Positions 32,800-41,879 of a stretch of DNA of 58,332 nt are shown in pieces. The notes under the pieces were generated by a model that made no database searches, was not told the origin of the DNA, and saw nothing but the letters and a program-made list of their open reading frames with translations. Location: NCBI GenBank assembly GCA_000802045.1, contig JUEF01000019.1:1-58332 (forward strand), written 5' to 3'. How positions within the stretch are numbered: position 1 is the first letter of the stretch; each line of letters starts with the position of its first letter. The stretch is from Peptococcaceae bacterium BICA1-8 (lineage in GTDB: Bacteria > Bacillota > Peptococcia > Peptococcales > BICA1-8). Made by a program: the position numbers and the translations under genes.

Positions 32800-33354
32800 T
32801 CATTGTTGCAATTCCAACTCACGGTTGAACAAATAGCTAATGACACTCTTTTTCTGAAGTAGGTATGCATTGCGGCATCTGATATACTTTACCCTGCCGG
32901 ACTTGCACCATGAAATTATTGTGCTTGTTGAATGTCCGGTGATTTGTTGTATTTGCAAGCTGGTCATCATATCCGGATAGTCTGCAAATTGCTGTTCAAG
33001 ATAATTCTGATAATCCTTAACCTCTTTTATACTTTTCAGCTTGTAAACGTATTTATAGCTATCATAGCGTGGCTTGGCCTTATATTGTCTGATTTCGCTT
33101 GGTAAAAAAGGGTTGTTATAATGATTTGGCAGATAGTATTTTTCAGGATTTTTGTCCCTGTCTTCTAAAAAGAGAACAATATCTTTTATTGCAATTTTGT
33201 ACCTGCGTGTCTTTTTCCCAGAATCAAAGCAAGGAATAATGCTATTCTCCAGATAATACCGCGCTGTATTTTTACTTATATGACATATCCTATAAAACTG
33301 ATCTTTCGTTACAAATTCGGGATACCTATTAATAAGGAAGCTATAATCAGACAT
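32800..33354 (-). CDS. helix-turn-helix protein, paralogue B
   Basis: 184-aa protein from ATG 33354 (GAGGTG upstream), overlapping the upstream gene by 8 nt. The N-terminal motif INRYPEFVTKDQFYRICHIS, then NTARYYLEN and KKTRRYKIAIKDIVLFLED looks like a MerR/excisionase-type winged helix; a second one lies near the C-terminus (MTSLQIQQITGHSTSTIISW). Tandem arrangement with a close paralogue near the element end suggests control of excision, replication or transfer. No direct evidence for which. Confidence 0.7.
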   Translation of the reverse strand: MSDYSFLINRYPEFVTKDQFYRICHISKNTARYYLENSIIPCFDSGKKTRRYKIAIKDIVLFLEDRDKNPEKYYLPNHYNNPFLPSEIRQYKAKPRYDSYKYVYKLKSIKEVKDYQNYLEQQFADYPDMMTSLQIQQITGHSTSTIISWCKSGRVKYIRCRNAYLLQKKSVISYLFNRELELQQ

Positions 33355-33934
33355 TAACAGCACCTCGCTTTGACATGAAAGTGTCGAAGAGCTGCTCATA
33401 TTGCTTGGCTTGCTCTTTATGTATGGCTGATTTTCTCGTTATGCTTCGATAATACGGGCCGGTTAAAAAATCAAGGAATGAATCTTTCGTTATAAGCGTT
33501 CCTTTACCTCGGTGGAATGATTGTAGCCGCTTGTTTTTATAGCTTAAAGGTTTCAATTCATTGCGCAGTATCCAATTGTTTACTGCTGATTTTGAATATC
33601 CGGTAAAACGCATTACATCAGGGACCAGAAGCAGTTGAGGGAAGTCATGCAATTGCTTTTGATAATAACGGCGCAAACCTTCAATATATTCATTTTCTAT
33701 TTCGTCAAAGCACATCTTTTCATATTGATATAGCAGAATGTCTGTAATCTTTATCCGTTGCCTTCTTCCTTCTGATGTGCTTACATATTCAAAGGGAATC
33801 ATGCCTTTTTTCTGGATTGAATAGGCTGTTGATTTGCAAATACCTAAGATGGCACACATTTCTTTTTGTGTGACATATTCAGGATAACGATCAATTTCCG
33901 AAGAACTATATTCAATAAAATTCATTTGCTTCAC
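33347..33934 (-). CDS. helix-turn-helix protein, paralogue A
   Basis: 195-aa protein with two excisionase-like helix-turn-helix units: IDRYPEYVTQKEMCAILGIC followed by KSTAYSIQKKGMIP and, later, LLVPDVMRFTGYSKSAVNNW. Clearly paralogous to the following gene. GTG 33934 or ATG 33925 may start; the ribosome site is weak. It is the rightmost gene of the ICE, about 260 bp from the tRNA scar, a place where Xis or integration regulators often lie. Confidence 0.7.
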   Translation of the reverse strand: MKQMNFIEYSSSEIDRYPEYVTQKEMCAILGICKSTAYSIQKKGMIPFEYVSTSEGRRQRIKITDILLYQYEKMCFDEIENEYIEGLRRYYQKQLHDFPQLLLVPDVMRFTGYSKSAVNNWILRNELKPLSYKNKRLQSFHRGKGTLITKDSFLDFLTGPYYRSITRKSAIHKEQAKQYEQLFDTFMSKRGAVNV

Positions 33935-34190
33935 TCACTTTCTTAAATTTGTCAACGGCAAGTGGTGAAAGCATATCTTTGTGTTAATAATGATAGAATT
34001 TTCGAGTTCTATCCGAGTTCTATCCAAAACGGGTTCGGATGCAATTTTTTCGTTGATTTTTCGGAGTGCTCAACATTCCTTGCAGACACGAAAAAAATCC
34101 CCGGAAACCTTGATTCTACAAGATTTTCGGGGGCTTTTATCTACATGGATTTACTGCTAACTTCCACTAAATTCTCATTTCATCGTTGCA
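33935..34190. other. ICE right-terminal non-coding region with direct and inverted repeats
   Basis: No convincing gene. It holds an 11-bp tandem direct repeat CGAGTTCTATC (34003-34013 and 34014-34024), an inverted repeat GATAGAA/TTCTATC (33992-33998, 34007-34013), and a plus-strand terminator-like hairpin at 34097-34138 ending in CTTTTAT. Direct repeats close to an attachment site can be arm-type integrase or Xis sites. The hairpin suggests a short plus-strand transcript of unknown nature. Confidence 0.5.
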
Positions 34191-34249
34191 CTCGAAATCT
34201 GTTGTACGGTTTTTCCGTACCTAGGGTTCAAATCCCTATCTCTCCGCCA
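34191..34249 (+). other. attachment-site scar: 3' fragment of a tRNA-Ser(CGA) gene
   Basis: The sequence runs from the anticodon loop CTCGAAA through the variable arm (TTGTACGG/CCGTACCT), a perfect T arm AGGGTTCAAATCCCT and the acceptor 3' strand to CCGCCA. It parallels the intact tRNA-Ser at 58238, but the 5' half is absent: bases before 34190 do not form the anticodon stem. This is the expected attR-type remnant of a recombinase that crosses over in the anticodon region. The reconstituted tRNA should be at the other end, left of the window. Confidence 0.85.
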
Positions 34250-34295
34250 AATAAGGAAAGGCTTTCACCAATCTTGGTGAAAGCCTTTCCTTATT
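34250..34295. terminator. 20-bp perfect hairpin, bidirectional terminator
   Basis: Arms at 34250-34269 and 34276-34295 are perfect complements with a 6-nt loop. It can terminate the interrupted tRNA gene on the plus strand and the histidine kinase on the minus strand. Confidence 0.75.
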
Positions 34296-34300
34296 GTGGG

Positions 34301-36007
34301 CTAGTTCTTGCTCCCCCGGATGACCATGGACAAGACCTCGCCTATTTCCTGAAGCTTGTAGGGTTTTGCTATTACGCTGCAAAAGCCATAATTTTTATAG
34401 TCGGAAAGCAGCACGTCATTGGAGTAGCCGCTAGAAACAACTACTTTAACATCCGGATCAAATTTTATCAGTTCACGTACAGTCCTTTTGCCACCCATGC
34501 CACCGCGGATCGTCAGGTCGGTAATTACGACCCTAAAGGGTCTAACTGAACCAAACGCTGCTTTATACAGCCTAATCGCTTCATCGCCGTCCCTAGCGAA
34601 CTCCACATCATAGCCGAGAAAAGTCAGCATCTCGCCAGCAGTTTGTCGCACACCCTCCTCATCATCCATAAGTAAAACTTTTCCCTCTCCTAAAAGAAGG
34701 GTATCTTCGACTACGTTTATATTTGTTGTAGCACTGGAGACTGGGAGATAAACAGTAAAGCTTGTCCCTTCCCCCTCCACAGTTTGTACGGAAATGTGCC
34801 CACCATGTTTTTTTACAATTGAGTAACAAATTGTCAACCCAAGGCCACTACCCTTTTCTTTGGTACTATAGTAGGGGTCAAATATTTTTGGCAGGTGTTG
34901 ACTGGAAATTCCGGGCCCTTCATCTGCTATGGTCAGTGCCACGTATTTGCCGGGTGTGAGCTGTGATATATCATTTTTTCCGGTAGCGTCCACCGTCTCG
35001 GTGGAGATATTGATTCTTCCACCTGTCTGCATAGCCTGGTCTGCATTGATTAGTAAGTTGCTAATGACCTGGGTTATCTGTCCACTGTCTATTTCAACTG
35101 GCGGCAGGTCTTCTGTGAACGAAAATTCGCAGAGCGATTTGGACCCGCTGAGGGCAAAGGTACTAACTTCCTCAATGAAGCTTTGGATGGAGACAGCTTT
35201 TGTTAGCGGCATTCCACCTTTGGCAAAGGTCAGTAATTGCCCAGTCAAATTTCCTGTCTGACTAATAGCTTTTTCCATATTCTGAATATACCGTGAAGTC
35301 TTTTTGTTTTCTCCGGTGTGCATTTTCAACAGCGAGACATTACCGAGGATTACTGTAAGAAAATTGTTAAGATCATGGGCAATCCCACCTGCTAAAATAC
35401 CGAGGGATTCAAGTTTATCAGCTTTTTGCAGCTCTTCTTCCAATAGTCTGCGTTTAGTAATATCACGCAGTAGCCAGCGCAACTCCTCTGTTTTTCCTCT
35501 GGAGGAGATAACTGGCACTACCGTTATGGAAGCGGGAAAAACTGTGCCCTTGCGTGAAAGTATTAATAGCTCCCAATCTCCGTTTTGTACACCGTCTCCT
35601 TTTTTTATTTGCGCCAACCGAGTACGGAAGGAAAAGCGTTCTTCATTGTGGACAAATAGTGCTAAAGGCTTCCCAATAACAAAAGGCTTGCTTACGTTAA
35701 AAAGATTGGTAGCAGCACTATTGACATCCAGTATTATGCCATCAGTATCTGTAACCAGATAGCCATCAGGTGCAAATTCAAACAGCTCCTGATAACGATG
35801 CCGCTCTTCTTCTAGTGCCAGGCGGCTGGATACCAGCTCCTTATTTTGCTCAAGCAGTTCAGCAGTAGCTGTCTGCAATTCCTGTAAAGCAGAACTGAGC
35901 TCTGCTATAAGTTTAGAGGTCAGTTCTTGGTACGGTAAATCACATTGCTGCAAGTTCTCCAGACGGTTAAAAGCTTTTTCAACTTGGTAAAATAGTTCTC
36001 TATTCAA
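34301..36007 (-). CDS. hybrid sensor histidine kinase: PAS-HisKA-HATPase-receiver
   Basis: 568-aa cytoplasmic kinase without membrane segments. Coiled-coil N-terminus (residues 1-70), PAS domain (YQELFEFAPDGYLVTDTDG, about 72-190), H box LAGGIAHDLNNFLTVILGN (about 207), N box ISNLLINADQAM, G boxes ADEGPGIS and GSGLGLTICY, then a receiver with acidic pair LMDDEEG, phosphoacceptor VVITDLTIRGGMGG and conserved IAKPYK lysine. TTG start at 36007 with GGAGG upstream. It is the first chromosomal gene beside the ICE and lies near a CheB-CheR fusion, so both may serve one signalling path. Confidence 0.92.
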   Translation of the reverse strand: MNRELFYQVEKAFNRLENLQQCDLPYQELTSKLIAELSSALQELQTATAELLEQNKELVSSRLALEEERHRYQELFEFAPDGYLVTDTDGIILDVNSAATNLFNVSKPFVIGKPLALFVHNEERFSFRTRLAQIKKGDGVQNGDWELLILSRKGTVFPASITVVPVISSRGKTEELRWLLRDITKRRLLEEELQKADKLESLGILAGGIAHDLNNFLTVILGNVSLLKMHTGENKKTSRYIQNMEKAISQTGNLTGQLLTFAKGGMPLTKAVSIQSFIEEVSTFALSGSKSLCEFSFTEDLPPVEIDSGQITQVISNLLINADQAMQTGGRINISTETVDATGKNDISQLTPGKYVALTIADEGPGISSQHLPKIFDPYYSTKEKGSGLGLTICYSIVKKHGGHISVQTVEGEGTSFTVYLPVSSATTNINVVEDTLLLGEGKVLLMDDEEGVRQTAGEMLTFLGYDVEFARDGDEAIRLYKAAFGSVRPFRVVITDLTIRGGMGGKRTVRELIKFDPDVKVVVSSGYSNDVLLSDYKNYGFCSVIAKPYKLQEIGEVLSMVIRGSKN

Positions 36008-36158
36008 TGTTCTCTATCTCCTCCACAAATAGCATTATGAAATAGTATAAGAGCATTAATATATATATTACACTCAACCGTAAGTACACCTCTTTGTTTA
36101 CTCGTATGCCACTACGGCCTTTAAGTAAATTAAACAGCCCTTCGATCTTGGCGTGACG
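36000..36158 (-). pseudogene. possible transposase C-terminal remnant
   Basis: An open frame without start reads RHAKIEGLFNLLKGRSGIRV, then NKEVYLRLSVIYILMLLYYF. The composition and ending look like the last part of a transposase, but the family cannot be fixed. It overlaps the kinase start slightly. Nothing else of an IS (inverted ends, DDE residues) is visible. Confidence 0.25.
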
Positions 36159-36288
36159 TGATACTCAAGAGAAGCCCTTTACAAAGTCTGACAGTATGTA
36201 TTTCTTAACATTCTATAAATACCATAATAATCCTTCTCTAATAAAAAAAATGCATAAGGCCTATTAGTATAATTTAATGTTAGAATTA

Positions 36289-36312
36289 AAAAAACCTCTT
36301 TACAGAGGCTTT
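36289..36312 (-). terminator. terminator after a decayed gene
   Basis: On the reverse strand AAAAGCCTCT-GTAA-AGAGGTTTTTTT is a short stem with T-run, just after the last open fragment of the remnant at 36330-36720. Confidence 0.65.
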
Positions 36313-36329
36313 TAATTTTATCTAATTTA

Positions 36330-36720
36330 TGACACCGGCTCCCCATATATTGGTACCAATCTAGTCCAACCTTTTAGATATTTATCGTAATAATCTAACT
36401 CCGCACTAACTTCTTAAATTATCATTGGTGCTGGTTGTCCGAACCCCATGGATATGAGACATCAGTTGTGCTATAAGGTCATGGTATATCTTTTTGTAGA
36501 TATATTTCATCGGTAATCTCATTAAGGCTGGTTGCAAATTTGATGTCTAGAGGGGGTTTACTAGGCATTATGATACGAAATCTACTGCCCTCTTCCTCCA
36601 GAAAGGCTATTTGTTTCTGAAAATTTTTCAGAAACCCGTCAAGACTATATCCCACTCCGATATTGGAGGCAATACCTTCACTCCTCAGTAGTAAATACTT
36701 TTTTTTTATTATTAGTAAAA
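36330..36720 (-). pseudogene. decayed gene with two frameshifts, identity unknown
   Basis: Three successive open segments in different frames read like one protein: LRSEGIASNIGVGYSLDGFL and on to DEIYLQK (stop at 36479), then IYHDLIAQLMSHIHGVRTTS, then SAELDYYDKYLKGWTRLVPI ending YGEPVS. The first shift falls at an A-run (about 36490), the second near AAGAAGTTAG. No start codon with a ribosome site is clear; CTG at 36688 opens the longest piece (69 aa). A terminator follows. I do not recognise the family. The remaining part of 36008-36747 holds nothing else I can name. Confidence 0.45.
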
Positions 36721-36747
36721 TAGCTTTTATGTATACATTGAGTGAAG

Positions 36748-39456
36748 TTATTTTTGGGCTTTATCGGCAGCAATTTCCCTATAACCTTGTTGTATTTCAT
36801 CCTGTAACCTGTCCTTGTCCAGCGCTAGTTCCTTGTCTTGATTTATAATGCGTTGTTCCAAAACCGATTGGGTTTCGAGTAGTTTTGCCTCTAAAACTTT
36901 GGATTCAGTGATATCAATAAAAGTGACAACCACACCATCTATTTTGTCCTCTAAAGTGCGGTAAGGCAGAATGCGCGCATTAAACCAACGGCCATCTCCA
37001 GACATGATCTGTTTTTCTACAGTATTGAGCGTCTGTAGCACTCTGTTAACATCCTCAGCCAGTTTTGGATAAAAAAGATCAGAAGCGATATCGGTAATTG
37101 GCCTGCCTGTATCACTAGGAATTAGCTTAGAGACCATAGCCATTTGGCTGGTGAAGCGACGTACACACAAGGAGTTATCCAAAAATAAGGTGGCAATCTT
37201 TGTACTGTTCAGTAAATTTTTCATGTCGTTATTGACTAGCGAGAGTTCGTCAACCTTGACCTGCAATTCGTAATTTACCGTCTGCAGCTCTTCATTTAAG
37301 GACTGCATTTCTTCTTTGGTTGTGGTAAGTTCCTCATTTGTCGACTGGAGCTCTTCGTTGGTGGATTGCAATTCCTCATTGAAGGATTTGAGCTCTTCAT
37401 GGGATGCCTGTATTTCTGTGCGGCTAAATTGCAGCTCCTGGCGAGCTTGCATCAGATCTCGCTCTAGTTCCATCTCCCGCAGGTTGCGGGGAGAACTCCT
37501 TTTGGTTGTGTTGGGAATTTTGGTGTCGGGAGGGGTGACCACGTCAGTAAAAACAATCATTACCATCCCCCGCAGTGCCTCCGGCTCTTTGAGCAGCTGG
37601 ACAGTGATGTCCACCAGCTGCACACCAGCGTCATTTTTTACAAAGGCATTTTTAAAAGTAACCTCCTTTTTTTGGCGGAGCGCCTTTTGGAAGGTGTTAC
37701 TTAGTTCATAATGTAGTCCCTCACGGGCCATGGCAAAAATATTCCAGTTTGCTTTACCGGAGGCCGGTTCTAGGTACTTACCCGTCCGCCCGGTAATATA
37801 GAGGATATCACCATTGCCGTTGACTAAAACAGTAGGTGGTGCGTAACATTGTAAAATTAGTTGATCCGCCAGCAACTGAATGTTTTGAACCGGTTCCGAT
37901 GGCTGATATACAGCAAACTGAGCGGGGACAAAGGAGGCGGGAAATTCTATAGGCCCCATCCGATGTGGGGACTCGAGCCGCTGGTAGATCCGCGATTTGT
38001 TGTCTAGTGGTTCAAAAAGATCGGTAAAGCTCCCGACGGTCTCAGCGCTCCCTAGTATTAAAAAGCCGCCGGGATTAAGGCTATAGTGAAAAAGCGGTAA
38101 GAGCTTTTTCTGCAGTTCTGATGTCAGGTAGATAAGTAGGTTGCGGCAGCTTAAGATATCAAGCTTGGTAAAGGGTGGATCCATAATCATGTTTTGCGGG
38201 GCAAAGATTACCATATCCCGAATAGGCTTAGCAACCTGATAGCCCCGATCCACCTTGACGAAATACCGACTTAGGCGCTCTGGCGATATATCTGCCGCGA
38301 TATTGGCCGGGAAAATCGCTTCTCGGGCTTTGTCAATAGCATCATTGTCTAGATCGGTGGCAAAAATCTGCAGTGAAAAGCTTTGGGCAGGCTTTAGCTT
38401 GTCCAGCACCTCATTGAAGACAATAGCTAAGGAATATGCCTCCTCGCCGGTGGCACAGGCGGATATCCAGGCCCGAAGGGTCTGACTGGGTGCCCGTTCG
38501 GCAAGGAGTGCCGGGATAACAGTATTTTTTAACAATTCCCACACCGCGGGATCGCGAAAAAAACTGGTAACGCCGATTAAAAGTTCCTTAAATAGCAATT
38601 CTAGTTCCTGAGGATTCTCTTGTAAAAAACTGATGTAGGTTGCAATCCTGTCAATTTGATGTATACCCATGCGTCGTTCAATCCGACGGTAAAAGGTGGT
38701 TTTTTTATAGGAAGAAAAGTCATGACCTGTCTGCGACCGCAGCAAAAGCACAATTTCATCGAAGGCGCTCTGGGTGTCTGTTGAGTTGAATTCAGTTCTA
38801 TCGATAAGAGGCTTGTGCTGAAGATAGGAAACAATCTTTGACGGCAAAGCCTCCACTGGAGCTACAATGTCTGCTACGCCAGCCTCGAGGGCGTTACGGG
38901 GCATGCTGTCAAATTTAGCTGAGGATGGCTCCTGGACAAAGACCGCCCCTCCCTTTTCCTTGATAGCTCTGAGACCCTGTGTACCGTCAGTACCCATCCC
39001 AGCTAGGATGACGCCGATACTTCTCTCCTGCTGGTCATCAGCCAGGGACCGGAAAAAGAAATCTATGGGCATACGTAGACCCCGGGGGACCACGTAGTCA
39101 AAAAGGTGCATCATCCTTTGGCGTATAGACATATCCTTGTTCGGCGGAATAACATAGACATGGTTGGGCTGAACAAATGCGTTATCATTGACCTGGACAA
39201 CATTCATAGCGGTAGCACGCTGGAGTAAATCTACCAGAATACCCTTACGGGTTGGATCCAGGTGCTGAACGACAATATAAGCCATACCGCTTTTCTCCGG
39301 AACGCTACTCAGGAAAGATACTAGAGCCTCCAAACTTCCTGCGGAAGCACCAATACCAACGATGGAAAAGGCCGTCTTTGTAGGATTGATTCTAGGAGCA
39401 TTATACTCAGAATATTTAGGGCTTCCATTTTTGTACAAATATTTATCATCTTTCAT
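36748..39456 (-). CDS. CheB-CheR fusion with coiled coil and PAS domain
   Basis: 902-aa chemotaxis-type protein. N-terminal CheB methylesterase without receiver: catalytic Ser38 in GIGASAGS, His65 in VVQHLDP, Asp157 in GMGTDGTQGL. The CheR methyltransferase follows (FSSYKKTTFYRRIERRMGI; SFFRDPAVWELL; SAM-site SACATGEEAYSLAI). A long coiled coil of ELQSTNEELQSTNEEL type (about 660-740) and a PAS domain (LFLDNSLCVRRFTSQ to VVVTFIDITESK) close it. GGAGGAG precedes the ATG. It may adjust the methylation state of the MCP-like domain encoded divergently at 39800. Confidence 0.95.
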   Translation of the reverse strand: MKDDKYLYKNGSPKYSEYNAPRINPTKTAFSIVGIGASAGSLEALVSFLSSVPEKSGMAYIVVQHLDPTRKGILVDLLQRATAMNVVQVNDNAFVQPNHVYVIPPNKDMSIRQRMMHLFDYVVPRGLRMPIDFFFRSLADDQQERSIGVILAGMGTDGTQGLRAIKEKGGAVFVQEPSSAKFDSMPRNALEAGVADIVAPVEALPSKIVSYLQHKPLIDRTEFNSTDTQSAFDEIVLLLRSQTGHDFSSYKKTTFYRRIERRMGIHQIDRIATYISFLQENPQELELLFKELLIGVTSFFRDPAVWELLKNTVIPALLAERAPSQTLRAWISACATGEEAYSLAIVFNEVLDKLKPAQSFSLQIFATDLDNDAIDKAREAIFPANIAADISPERLSRYFVKVDRGYQVAKPIRDMVIFAPQNMIMDPPFTKLDILSCRNLLIYLTSELQKKLLPLFHYSLNPGGFLILGSAETVGSFTDLFEPLDNKSRIYQRLESPHRMGPIEFPASFVPAQFAVYQPSEPVQNIQLLADQLILQCYAPPTVLVNGNGDILYITGRTGKYLEPASGKANWNIFAMAREGLHYELSNTFQKALRQKKEVTFKNAFVKNDAGVQLVDITVQLLKEPEALRGMVMIVFTDVVTPPDTKIPNTTKRSSPRNLREMELERDLMQARQELQFSRTEIQASHEELKSFNEELQSTNEELQSTNEELTTTKEEMQSLNEELQTVNYELQVKVDELSLVNNDMKNLLNSTKIATLFLDNSLCVRRFTSQMAMVSKLIPSDTGRPITDIASDLFYPKLAEDVNRVLQTLNTVEKQIMSGDGRWFNARILPYRTLEDKIDGVVVTFIDITESKVLEAKLLETQSVLEQRIINQDKELALDKDRLQDEIQQGYREIAADKAQK

Positions 39457-39799
39457 TCAGGCTCCTCCATTCCTTGAGTTAATACATATTCTAATTTCTA
39501 CATGATAGTGTTAATTCCTATTTTCTATTTAAAAATTTAGAAAGAATTAGAAACTTAATATTCTTATATTGGGTAAACGCATAAAATGTCGAAATTTGCG
39601 ATTAAAAGGTTAGACGAGTTAGCATTTTAAGAAGGTTTTTAGATAAAAAAGGCGAAAATAGAAATTTATGGTCTCCCGATGATTTAAAATCCAATATAGA
39701 GGGAAATCCTCTAAAAACAGAAAATTAGAAACCTTGGAGTTTAAGGTGTTTAAGGGTCCAAGGTTTTGCTATAGACTGAAATTATTAATCTGGGGGGTA
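39457..39799. promoter_or_regulatory. divergent intergenic region with a shared dyad
   Basis: At 39496-39519 the sequence matches 22 of 24 bases with 44390-44413 upstream of tupBCA; read on the minus strand both contain TTAACA-N6-TGTWGAA. The rest holds a start-less frame ending at 39728 (RRVSILRRFLDKKGENRNLW, then KTEN) that might be a gene remnant, and no other recognisable element. Confidence 0.4.
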
Positions 39800-41719
39800 A
39801 TGTACTTGCTTACAAATGATCTAATAGTACTAAACGAAGAACATTGTGTAGGATGCAACAAATGTATCAGTAAATGTCCAATTCCTGATGCAAATATTTC
39901 ATATATCATTGAAGGAAAAAGCAAGACTAAGACTAATCCTGAAAAATGTATACGATGTGGTGAGTGTATTTCTGTCTGTGACCACAACGCTCGCGACTAT
40001 AATGATGATACAGAAAGATTTTTTAATGATCTCAAACAAGGGAAGAAAATATCCGTTATAGCAGCACCCGCTATTAAAGTTAATTTTGAAGACTATAAAA
40101 AGCTATTTGGTTACCTGAAGAAAATAGGTGTAAATGCAATATATGATGTATCATTTGGCGCTGATCTTACGACTTGGGCATATCTCAAGGCAATAAAAGA
40201 AAATAATTTATCTTCAGTAATTGCTCAACCATGTCCAGCTATTGTAAATTACATCCAGAAGTATAAACCGGATTTAATTGAATATTTAGCACCCATTCAT
40301 AGTCCAATGTTATGTACTGCAATATATATGAAAAAGTATGCTAAAATCTCTGATGATATTGCAGCCCTTTCTCCTTGTATTGCTAAGCATGATGAAATAA
40401 ATGATAAAAATACAAATGGATATGTAAAATATAATGTAACATTTAAAAAGCTCCAGGATTATTTCAAGAATAATAGAATTGATATATCAAGCTATGCAGA
40501 ATCAGAATTTGAGGACATGGGCTGCAGTTTGGGTTATTTATTTAGTCGACCAGGGGGATTAAAAGAAAATGTTGAAGTAAAAGTAAAAGATGCATGGGTA
40601 CGCCAAATAGAGGGACAAAATCATGTTTATAAGTACTTGGATGAATATAGCTACAATATTAAAGCAAAAAAGGCTGTTCCGTTATTATTAGATATTTTAA
40701 ACTGCCCTTATGGGTGTAATTTTGGAACAGCCACTTGTATTGACATGTCAATAGATGAAGTGGATTTTAAGTTTAATGAACTTAAGAAAGTTAAGGCAAA
40801 AGAAAAAGGGAAAAAACTAATAAAAAAGAAGATTGACTGGTTATATGGTACTTTTGATAAAACGTTGATACTTAATGATTTTGTAAGACAATATAGCAAT
40901 AATCAGCTTATAGATAGTACAAAAGAACTTTCTGAGACTGATTATGATCAAGTATTTATTAAAATGCATAAGAATACTAAAGAGTCAAGAAAACTCAATT
41001 GTACTGCTTGTGGTTATGGAGAATGCAAGCAGATGACAAGAGCCATTTACAATGGACTAAATGTATTATCTAATTGCATTGATTATAATAGAAGTGAGAT
41101 TGAGATTGAAAAACGGGAATTGACGGATAAGAATGAACTGATAAGTAGTTTAGATGAAGTCAATAAATTGACAGAGGAAAGATTGAAAGCTGCAGAAAAA
41201 CTAAAGTTCCGAGTAAATGAAATTATTAATGCGGTGGATGAAGTCTCTAAAGGAAATGATGAATGTGCAACAGGTATTGAAAATATTGCGATAGAAGTTG
41301 CTGATATTATGAATACGTCCAATATCTTAAGAGAAAGTGTCAGTGAAATGAAAAATAGATTAGATAATTTCGCAAAAGCCTCAGAAGAAATTGTTTCTAT
41401 ATCTAGCCAAACTAACTTGCTATCACTCAACGCTTCCATAGAAGCGGCTAGGGCAGGTGCTGAAGGAAGGGGTTTTTCAGTAGTCGCGGAAGAGGTTAAG
41501 AAGCTATCGTATCAGTCAAAAGAAGTAGCTATTTCAACCCAATCAGATCAAAAAGTTATGCTAGAATTAATGGAAAATATTTTAGGAATTTCTAGCAATT
41601 TGGAAAAGAGAGTGAAAATAGTAAATGACAGTATCCATAATTCCTCAGCGGCTATTCAAGAGGTTACTGCACAAGGTGAAGAAATTGTAAGTGTTGCACA
41701 TATGCTCATAGAAGAGTAG
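39800..41719 (+). CDS. sensory [FeFe]-hydrogenase-like protein with methyl-accepting domain
   Basis: 639-aa cytoplasmic protein. Two [4Fe-4S] ferredoxin motifs (Cys16/19/22/26, Cys50/53/56/60) precede an H-cluster-type domain with motifs AQPCPAIVNYI, LSPCIAKHDE and EDMGCSLGYLFSRPGG; the last lacks the second cysteine of catalytic enzymes, so H2 turnover may be lost or altered. A further Fe-S motif CTACGYGECKQMTRAIYNG follows, then coiled coil and the MCP hairpin SSQTNLLSLNASIEAARAGA. This fits regulatory (group C/D) hydrogenase-like sensors. ATG 39800 follows GGGGGGT; a TTG at 39734 would add 22 residues. Confidence 0.85.
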   Translation: MYLLTNDLIVLNEEHCVGCNKCISKCPIPDANISYIIEGKSKTKTNPEKCIRCGECISVCDHNARDYNDDTERFFNDLKQGKKISVIAAPAIKVNFEDYKKLFGYLKKIGVNAIYDVSFGADLTTWAYLKAIKENNLSSVIAQPCPAIVNYIQKYKPDLIEYLAPIHSPMLCTAIYMKKYAKISDDIAALSPCIAKHDEINDKNTNGYVKYNVTFKKLQDYFKNNRIDISSYAESEFEDMGCSLGYLFSRPGGLKENVEVKVKDAWVRQIEGQNHVYKYLDEYSYNIKAKKAVPLLLDILNCPYGCNFGTATCIDMSIDEVDFKFNELKKVKAKEKGKKLIKKKIDWLYGTFDKTLILNDFVRQYSNNQLIDSTKELSETDYDQVFIKMHKNTKESRKLNCTACGYGECKQMTRAIYNGLNVLSNCIDYNRSEIEIEKRELTDKNELISSLDEVNKLTEERLKAAEKLKFRVNEIINAVDEVSKGNDECATGIENIAIEVADIMNTSNILRESVSEMKNRLDNFAKASEEIVSISSQTNLLSLNASIEAARAGAEGRGFSVVAEEVKKLSYQSKEVAISTQSDQKVMLELMENILGISSNLEKRVKIVNDSIHNSSAAIQEVTAQGEEIVSVAHMLIEE

Positions 41720-41770
41720 ATATGAATATAAAGGGTCAGGTCCAGGTAGAAAATGCTTAGGACATGCACA

Positions 41771-41806
41771 AAAAAATCTCCGGGGATTGCTCCCTGGAGA
41801 TTTTTG
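41771..41806. terminator. convergent terminator
   Basis: Stem AAAAATCTCC/GGAGATTTTT with inner GGGA/TCCC pairs serves both the gene ending at 41719 and tupA ending at 41880. Confidence 0.8.
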
Positions 41807-41879
41807 TATCTTTTTTAATAAGTAGCTCAGAATAAGATAATAAGGGACTGAACCCGATTTGCAGCTTGAAGTATGGTGG

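Noticed and set aside
33962-34549. 195-codon plus-strand open frame across the ICE end
   Set aside because: It runs through the tRNA fragment, a terminator hairpin and the 3' end of the kinase gene on the other strand; the sequence has no protein-like pattern.
39600-39728. Start-less frame RRVSILRRFLDKKGENRNLW before the hydrogenase-like gene
   Set aside because: Too short, with no start codon or homology to name; kept only as a note in the intergenic entry.
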